From an uncultured Bacteroidales bacterium (lineage in GTDB: Bacteria; Bacteroidota; Bacteroidia; Bacteroidales; ML635J-15), in the NCBI GenBank assembly GCA_937899245.1, contig CALDKB010000047.1, positions 62,001 to 126,000 of the forward strand: a DNA stretch of 64,000 nt. Direction: 5' to 3'. Every line of letters begins with the position of its first letter. The first letter of the stretch is position 1. The notes under the pieces are model-generated. The model saw only the letters and a list, made by a program, of their open reading frames with translations. It searched no databases and had not been told where the DNA came from. The translations under genes and the position numbers were made by a program. Of the stretch, positions 59,800-64,000 are shown piece after piece.

Positions 59800-61875
59800 T
59801 TAATATCCGCCCCAGAATTTGCGTAGGAACCATTCGGCAGTTGCAAAAAGCAAAATGCAGAAGAACAGGTACCAGAAATCCATAATTGTCGATAGACTTT
59901 CTTTCTCGTATGCGACGTTCTGTATGTTGGGGTTGTCTTTTAAGTCGTCTTTTATTCCGCTGAAGTTGTCGGGGTAATAAACCTTGCCACCGTTGGCATT
60001 GGCAATGCTGTACAGAATATTGTGGTTCGCAGTAAGATTCTGTGCTTCAAGGTTTATCTTGCGGACAATGAACGCGATGCTAGTTTCGTAATTCTTGCCG
60101 TCGAATTCGGTTGAGAACTTGCAGGTGTAACTGCCTTTTGTAAGTTTGCCGAGGTCGATACGGTAGCCTTTGCCGTTGGTTTCCATTGTGTACTTGAATT
60201 CGTTGTCGCTGCTGTCTTTCAGTGCAACTTCAATATCAAGATCTGGAACAATTTCGTAGGCGTCGTTGTAGAATTCGGCTGTGATAATCACATTTTCATT
60301 GTCGTTGTATAATGATTTCGAGTCAACAATCAGCTTGTTTTTTTGTTGTTGGGTAATTGTGAAGCGTATTATTTTTACAATCAGGGAATTGAAATTTTCG
60401 TTGCTTGAATTTTGCTTGAAATCATATATTCTCCAGCGCCATAGCCCTTCGCCTATTATGAAGCAGTTTTTGCGGTTGTCGCGTTCCGTGAAGAATACAA
60501 GTGGCTTGTCTGTTTTTATTCCGTTGATTGTTTGATACAAAAGAGTTTTTGTTTCGCCAGAAATTTTAGGCGTGCAGTACGGAACTTTAAGAGGCGGCAA
60601 CTGCTGGAGGTATTCCGGCGCATCTATTGTAAACGAGTTGAAGTTAGAATTGAAATAGGGAACGGCGTCGTCAAACGAATTCTGTTGTACATTTGTTTGA
60701 AGGTTTGTGCCGAGATTATCGAAATATCTATATGCTGTCTGTGTGCCAAGAATAAATATTTGCGGTATCTTGTATTTCTCGATTTCGGTGAAAATATTAT
60801 TTGCGTTGTTCTTTGCCGTTGGAAGTTGGTGTGTAATTACCAAATCATATCCCTTGACACTTATGTTGTTTTCGTACATGTATTTAACGTCGAGCTCGAT
60901 GTCAGGATTTCCCTTTAGTGCGGATTTTATTGCGCCTACGTCGGGATGCGGAGCATCGGCAATCAGAAGCGCCTTGTCGCGCTTGTCGATGACTTCTATG
61001 AAAAATTCAGCATCGTTGTTTTCGTAGCTTGTTTCGTTGTCAAGGTGTTCCACCGAAATTTTATACTGCTGAAGTCCAATTTGGTCGGCAACAAGTTCTG
61101 CGTCGATGCTTTTTGTAGTTCCATTTTCTGGCAGGTAGAATACTTGCGAAAAAATGTTTTTGCCTTTTCTGCTAATGGTAATTCGGGCATTCTTTTCGGT
61201 GCATTTGTCGGCGGAAACTAAAATTCTCACAGGGAATTTGTTGCCGAGGAATGTAATGTTGTTATGAATAACATCTTTTATAATCAAGTCCTTGCGTGAA
61301 ATTGTATCGCCCATGGCAATGCAGAAAACCGGATACTTCGATATGTTTGCATATTGAGGATTCTGCCCCTTGTTGTATATTCCGTCGGTGGCAAGAATTA
61401 TCGCGCCTACGTTTGCACCCGAATATCTTGACGAAATCTCTTTGAGAGTGGCAGAAATATTGGTGCTTTCGCCCGTAAAATTAATGCTGTCGCTTTGCTC
61501 CGCACCATTAGAAAATGGCATTAGGCAAACGTCGTAATCGCCGGAAAGTTCATCGGCAAAGTCTTTGATATTTTTACTGTATTCAGTCTTGTAGAAAACG
61601 GAATCCTTGTTGTAAAGTATTGATTTTGAATTGTCCTGAGCAATTACAACTATTGGCTTGCGTATGTCGCGTGTGATGTGCTTGATGATTGGATTTAGCA
61701 GAAGCGCAAGCGTGAGGAATATGAATATTGCACGCAAGACGGTTAGCAGACGCTTTTTCCAAACTTCAAGTTCCACAAAGGTTTTGTCCTTGTGATACAA
61801 GAAAATAGCAAGCGCGACGGCAATAATCGCCATCGGGATAAATAGCCAGGGGGAATATTCAAAGTAGAATTTCAA
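59800..61875 (-). CDS. vWA/BatA-like membrane protein
   Basis: This 691-residue protein starts with two membrane helices (about residues 10-28 and 45-62), as in BatA/BatB and related Bacteroidetes proteins. A periplasmic vWA-like domain follows (about 72-210, VVIAQDNSKSI, then GAIILATDGIYNKG), then a second domain of the glutamine amidotransferase-like type (about 300-450), a beta domain (about 510-630), and a last helix (about 668-685). The metal motif is DxSxS-like but partly degraded (DNSKS). Family function is unclear (stress or oxidative damage in some). It forms an operon with tatD-like and tcdA. Confidence 0.8.
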   Translation of the reverse strand: MKFYFEYSPWLFIPMAIIAVALAIFLYHKDKTFVELEVWKKRLLTVLRAIFIFLTLALLLNPIIKHITRDIRKPIVVIAQDNSKSILYNKDSVFYKTEYSKNIKDFADELSGDYDVCLMPFSNGAEQSDSINFTGESTNISATLKEISSRYSGANVGAIILATDGIYNKGQNPQYANISKYPVFCIAMGDTISRKDLIIKDVIHNNITFLGNKFPVRILVSADKCTEKNARITISRKGKNIFSQVFYLPENGTTKSIDAELVADQIGLQQYKISVEHLDNETSYENNDAEFFIEVIDKRDKALLIADAPHPDVGAIKSALKGNPDIELDVKYMYENNISVKGYDLVITHQLPTAKNNANNIFTEIEKYKIPQIFILGTQTAYRYFDNLGTNLQTNVQQNSFDDAVPYFNSNFNSFTIDAPEYLQQLPPLKVPYCTPKISGETKTLLYQTINGIKTDKPLVFFTERDNRKNCFIIGEGLWRWRIYDFKQNSSNENFNSLIVKIIRFTITQQQKNKLIVDSKSLYNDNENVIITAEFYNDAYEIVPDLDIEVALKDSSDNEFKYTMETNGKGYRIDLGKLTKGSYTCKFSTEFDGKNYETSIAFIVRKINLEAQNLTANHNILYSIANANGGKVYYPDNFSGIKDDLKDNPNIQNVAYEKESLSTIMDFWYLFFCILLFATAEWFLRKFWGGY

Positions 61876-61896
61876 GGCCGATTCTTAAATTTTGCG

Positions 61897-61904
61897 CAAA
61901 GGTA
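61897..61904 (-). promoter_or_regulatory. -7 promoter box of the vWA/BatA-like gene operon
   Basis: TACCTTTG on the minus strand, 22 bases before the start at 61875. Confidence 0.5.
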
Positions 61905-61948
61905 ATTAAATTGTTTGAAAATGTTTCTTGGTTTCTGAGAAACTCGTC

Positions 61949-62689
61949 TTACATTGCTCCGTCAATACCAATAACTTGACCTGAAATGTATTGCGACATG
62001 TCTGAAGCAAGGAAAATGGCCAAATTCGCAACATCTTCGGGCTTTCCAGCTCGTTTCATCGGAATATTGTCAACGACAGCTTTTTTCTGTTCTTCGCTGA
62101 GTTTTGCTGTCATGTCGGTTTCAATGAAGCCCGGAGCTATTGCGTTGCATCGTATATTGCGACTGCCGATTTCCTTTGCTATTGATTTGGTAAAACCGAT
62201 AATTCCTGCTTTAGCGGCTGCGTAGTTCGCTTGTCCAGCATTGCCGGCGATGCCAACTACGGAACTGATGTTTATTATTGAGCCGCTACGTTGTTTCAGC
62301 ATTATCTTTTGAACGGCTTTTGTGTAGTTGAAAACAGATTTAAGGTTTGTCGCTATTACGCTGTCCCATTGTTCTTCGCTCATTCTCATAAGAAGCATGT
62401 CGGCGGTGATACCAGCGTTGTTAACAAGGATGTCGATGTGCTGGAATTTGCCGATTGTTTCGTCAACAATTTCAGAAGTACGGGCAAAATCTTTTGCATC
62501 GGCTTCATAATATTGATGTTCAACGCCTAATGCGGAAAGTTCGGTTTCAAGGGATTCTACATTTTCGTTGCGATGTGTTGAGGTGAATATGATGTTTGCG
62601 CCTGCTTTTGCAAATTCAATGGCTATTGTGCGGCCAATTCCACGTGAAGCACCAGTGATGAGTGCGTTTTTTCCAGTTAGCAGTCCCAT
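61949..62689 (-). CDS. fabG: 3-oxoacyl-[ACP] reductase FabG
   Basis: This 246-residue SDR carries out the first reduction step of fatty acid elongation with NADPH. The cofactor motif is TGASRGIGRTIA (about 13-24). NNAGITADMLLMRM and the catalytic Ser-Tyr-Lys set (INISSVVGIAGNAGQANYAAAKAG) are typical of FabG, and the C-terminus ends GQVIGIDGAM. Stand-alone here; no other fab gene is adjacent. Confidence 0.94.
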   Translation of the reverse strand: MGLLTGKNALITGASRGIGRTIAIEFAKAGANIIFTSTHRNENVESLETELSALGVEHQYYEADAKDFARTSEIVDETIGKFQHIDILVNNAGITADMLLMRMSEEQWDSVIATNLKSVFNYTKAVQKIMLKQRSGSIINISSVVGIAGNAGQANYAAAKAGIIGFTKSIAKEIGSRNIRCNAIAPGFIETDMTAKLSEEQKKAVVDNIPMKRAGKPEDVANLAIFLASDMSQYISGQVIGIDGAM

Positions 62690-62734
62690 ATAGTTTGAAA
62701 ATTTGATAATTAGAAGATTTGAAAATTATTGATA

Positions 62735-63949
62735 TTATAAAGTTGCAATATTAATAATTATTTCTGTAGCCTTAACCATCGATTCGAGAGAAATGAATTC
62801 GTACTTGCCGTGAAAATTGTGTCCCCCAGTGAAAATATTTGGGCATGGAAGTCCCTTGAAAGACAAATTTGCGCCATCTGTTCCTCCGCGTATCGGCTGA
62901 ATTTTTGGCTTAATGCCAGCCAACTCCATAGCTTTTTCGGCACGTTCAACGATATACATTACTGGTTCTATCTTCTCTCGCATATTGCGGTACTGGTCTT
63001 CTATTTTGCAAGCAATACAATTTTCATGCTTCTTGTTTAACGAATCGACTATTTTCTGTAAAAGTTGTTTGCGAACGATGAATTTATTGCTGTCGTGCTC
63101 GCGGATGATATAGTGCATTTTTGTTAGTTCGACATCGCCTTCAATATGTGTCAAATGGAAGAACCCTTCTCGATTTTCGGTGTGTTCTGGGCGTTCGGTT
63201 GCAGGCAACATCCCGTTTAATTCCATTGCAACATATTGCGAATTAAGCATTTTGCCTTTTGCGTAGCCCGGATGTATGTTCTTTCCTTGAATTATTATTT
63301 CTGCCGAAGCTGCATTGAAATTTTCGTATTCCAGTTCTCCTGTGGCACCACCGTCAATTGTGTATGCAAAGTTGCAACCGAATTTCTTTACATCGAAGAA
63401 TTTTACCCCTTGACCGATTTCCTCGTCGGGAGTGAAAGCAACTTTTATAGGATAGTGTTTGATTTCAGGATGTTGAATAAGGTGCTCCATTGCACTTACA
63501 ATCTCTGTAACACCAGCCTTATCGTCGGCGCCAAGAAGTGTTTTGCCGTCGGTTGTAAGAATTGTCTGCCCTTTATAATCAAGAAGTTCGGGAAAATCGC
63601 GTGTGCTCAAAATTGTGTTCGTTTCCTTCTCAAGAACAATGTCGTTTCCGTTGTAGTTTTCGATAATGCGAGGAGATGAGATTCCTGGCATGTCGGGGGC
63701 GGTATCGATATGTGCGATAAAACCAATTGTCGGTTCTGTTTTTCCGTTGTTCGCAGGCAAAAATGCTGTTATGTAACCAAATTTGTCCTTTTCAACTTTA
63801 CTGAGACCAATGCGTTGTAGTTCTTCGACAAGGAAATCACCAAAGATAAGTTGTCCGTTTGTCGATGGGTATGATGTTGAGTTTTCGTCCGAAGTTGTCG
63901 GAAACGATATGTATTTTGAAAAACGTTCAAGAAGTTTGGCTTTCATCAT
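62735..63949 (-). CDS. pepT: Peptidase T (tripeptidase)
   Basis: This 404-residue zinc aminotripeptidase of the M20 family has GFIAHIDTAPD (metal His and Asp), GADDKAGV, the catalytic Glu pair PDEEIG, YTIDGG, and RGGTDGANLSFKGLPCPNIFTGG near the C-terminus. It releases N-terminal residues from tripeptides. The start at 63949 is the first ATG; the frame opens 15 bases further at a TTG. Confidence 0.95.
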   Translation of the reverse strand: MMKAKLLERFSKYISFPTTSDENSTSYPSTNGQLIFGDFLVEELQRIGLSKVEKDKFGYITAFLPANNGKTEPTIGFIAHIDTAPDMPGISSPRIIENYNGNDIVLEKETNTILSTRDFPELLDYKGQTILTTDGKTLLGADDKAGVTEIVSAMEHLIQHPEIKHYPIKVAFTPDEEIGQGVKFFDVKKFGCNFAYTIDGGATGELEYENFNAASAEIIIQGKNIHPGYAKGKMLNSQYVAMELNGMLPATERPEHTENREGFFHLTHIEGDVELTKMHYIIREHDSNKFIVRKQLLQKIVDSLNKKHENCIACKIEDQYRNMREKIEPVMYIVERAEKAMELAGIKPKIQPIRGGTDGANLSFKGLPCPNIFTGGHNFHGKYEFISLESMVKATEIIINIATL

Positions 63950-63953
63950 TATG

Positions 63954-64000
63954 TCAGTATGCAATGTTTTTCAGTTTTTCAATAGTTTCTTGTGTCGATT
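63954..64000 (-). CDS. Possible 3' end of an upstream gene (partial)
   Basis: The minus-strand frame entering from the right edge reads STQETIEKLKNIAY and stops four bases before the pepT start. The spacing is typical of an operon, but the fragment of about 15 codons is too short to identify. Confidence 0.35.
   Translation of the reverse strand, partial: STQETIEKLKNIAY

Overview
The window is a chromosome segment of a member of the phylum Bacteroidota, most likely order Bacteroidales. Four exported proteins end in a type IX secretion (T9SS) type A sorting domain. Other lineage markers are a Bacteroidetes-type AMP nucleosidase, an HU-SPOR protein, a PCMD-like N-terminus and a 6S-like RNA between zapA and rny. 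About two dozen genes have a TAnnTTTG box, the Bacteroidetes -7 element, a short distance upstream, and strong Shine-Dalgarno sequences are rare. No rRNA, tRNA, CRISPR array, prophage or intact insertion sequence was seen. I do not assign a genus.

Layout. 1-1116: 5' part of a NuoF/HydB-like NADH-oxidising hydrogenase subunit, cut by the window edge. 1626-3202: an EVE-domain plus PD-(D/E)XK nuclease gene broken by a frameshift. 3322-5943: valS. 6048-6545: an ECF sigma factor. 6741-13266: a five-gene efflux operon transcribed leftward (TetR regulator, TolC-like, lipoprotein adaptor, RND pump, PII-like protein). 13386-13896: an orphan T9SS sorting-domain remnant and REP-like palindromes. 13897-19141: cdaA, a nitronate monooxygenase-like enzyme, RNase HI, a PKD/T9SS protein and recR. 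19322-25616: two tandem paralogous T9SS adhesin-like proteins whose ends are almost identical in DNA. 25767-28507: SUI1/YciH, RNase P RNA and another T9SS protein. 28745-35716: AMP nucleosidase, HU-SPOR protein, mltG and murB (opposite strand), then two lipoproteins, a glycosyltransferase and a Sel1 protein. 35761-42025: mgtE, a nucleoside hydrolase-FmdE fusion, and an SDR-cstA-DUF4197 run ending at a two-way terminator.

42035-50721 is mostly housekeeping: a nucleotide-sugar epimerase, rny, 6S-like RNA, zapA, a ZapB-like coiled coil, cysS, a GNAT enzyme, a small Asp-box-like repeat protein, a nicotinamide riboside kinase with PnuC, and an S41 protease. 50794-58401 is the most accessory-looking stretch. 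It holds two related AAA ATPases with winged-helix-like ends; the first is bracketed by related 35-bp palindromes and the second has a tandem 14-bp repeat in its leader. Between them lie a von Willebrand A/barrel surface protein, a small XRE regulator with a large palindrome between it and the vWA gene, and two glycosyltransferases. 58429-63949 returns to housekeeping: tcdA, a TatD nuclease, a vWA/BatA-like membrane protein, fabG and pepT.

Functional themes are export and surface display (T9SS cargo, glycosyltransferases, vWA barrel protein), envelope building (murB, mltG, cdaA, HU-SPOR), cell division (zapA and partner), drug or metal efflux, and NAD salvage (pnuC with a NadR-type kinase). 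I found no fully novel system that can be proved from sequence alone. The strongest candidates are the palindrome-bracketed ATPase, the XRE/vWA pair, the nucleoside hydrolase-FmdE fusion and the frameshifted EVE nuclease.
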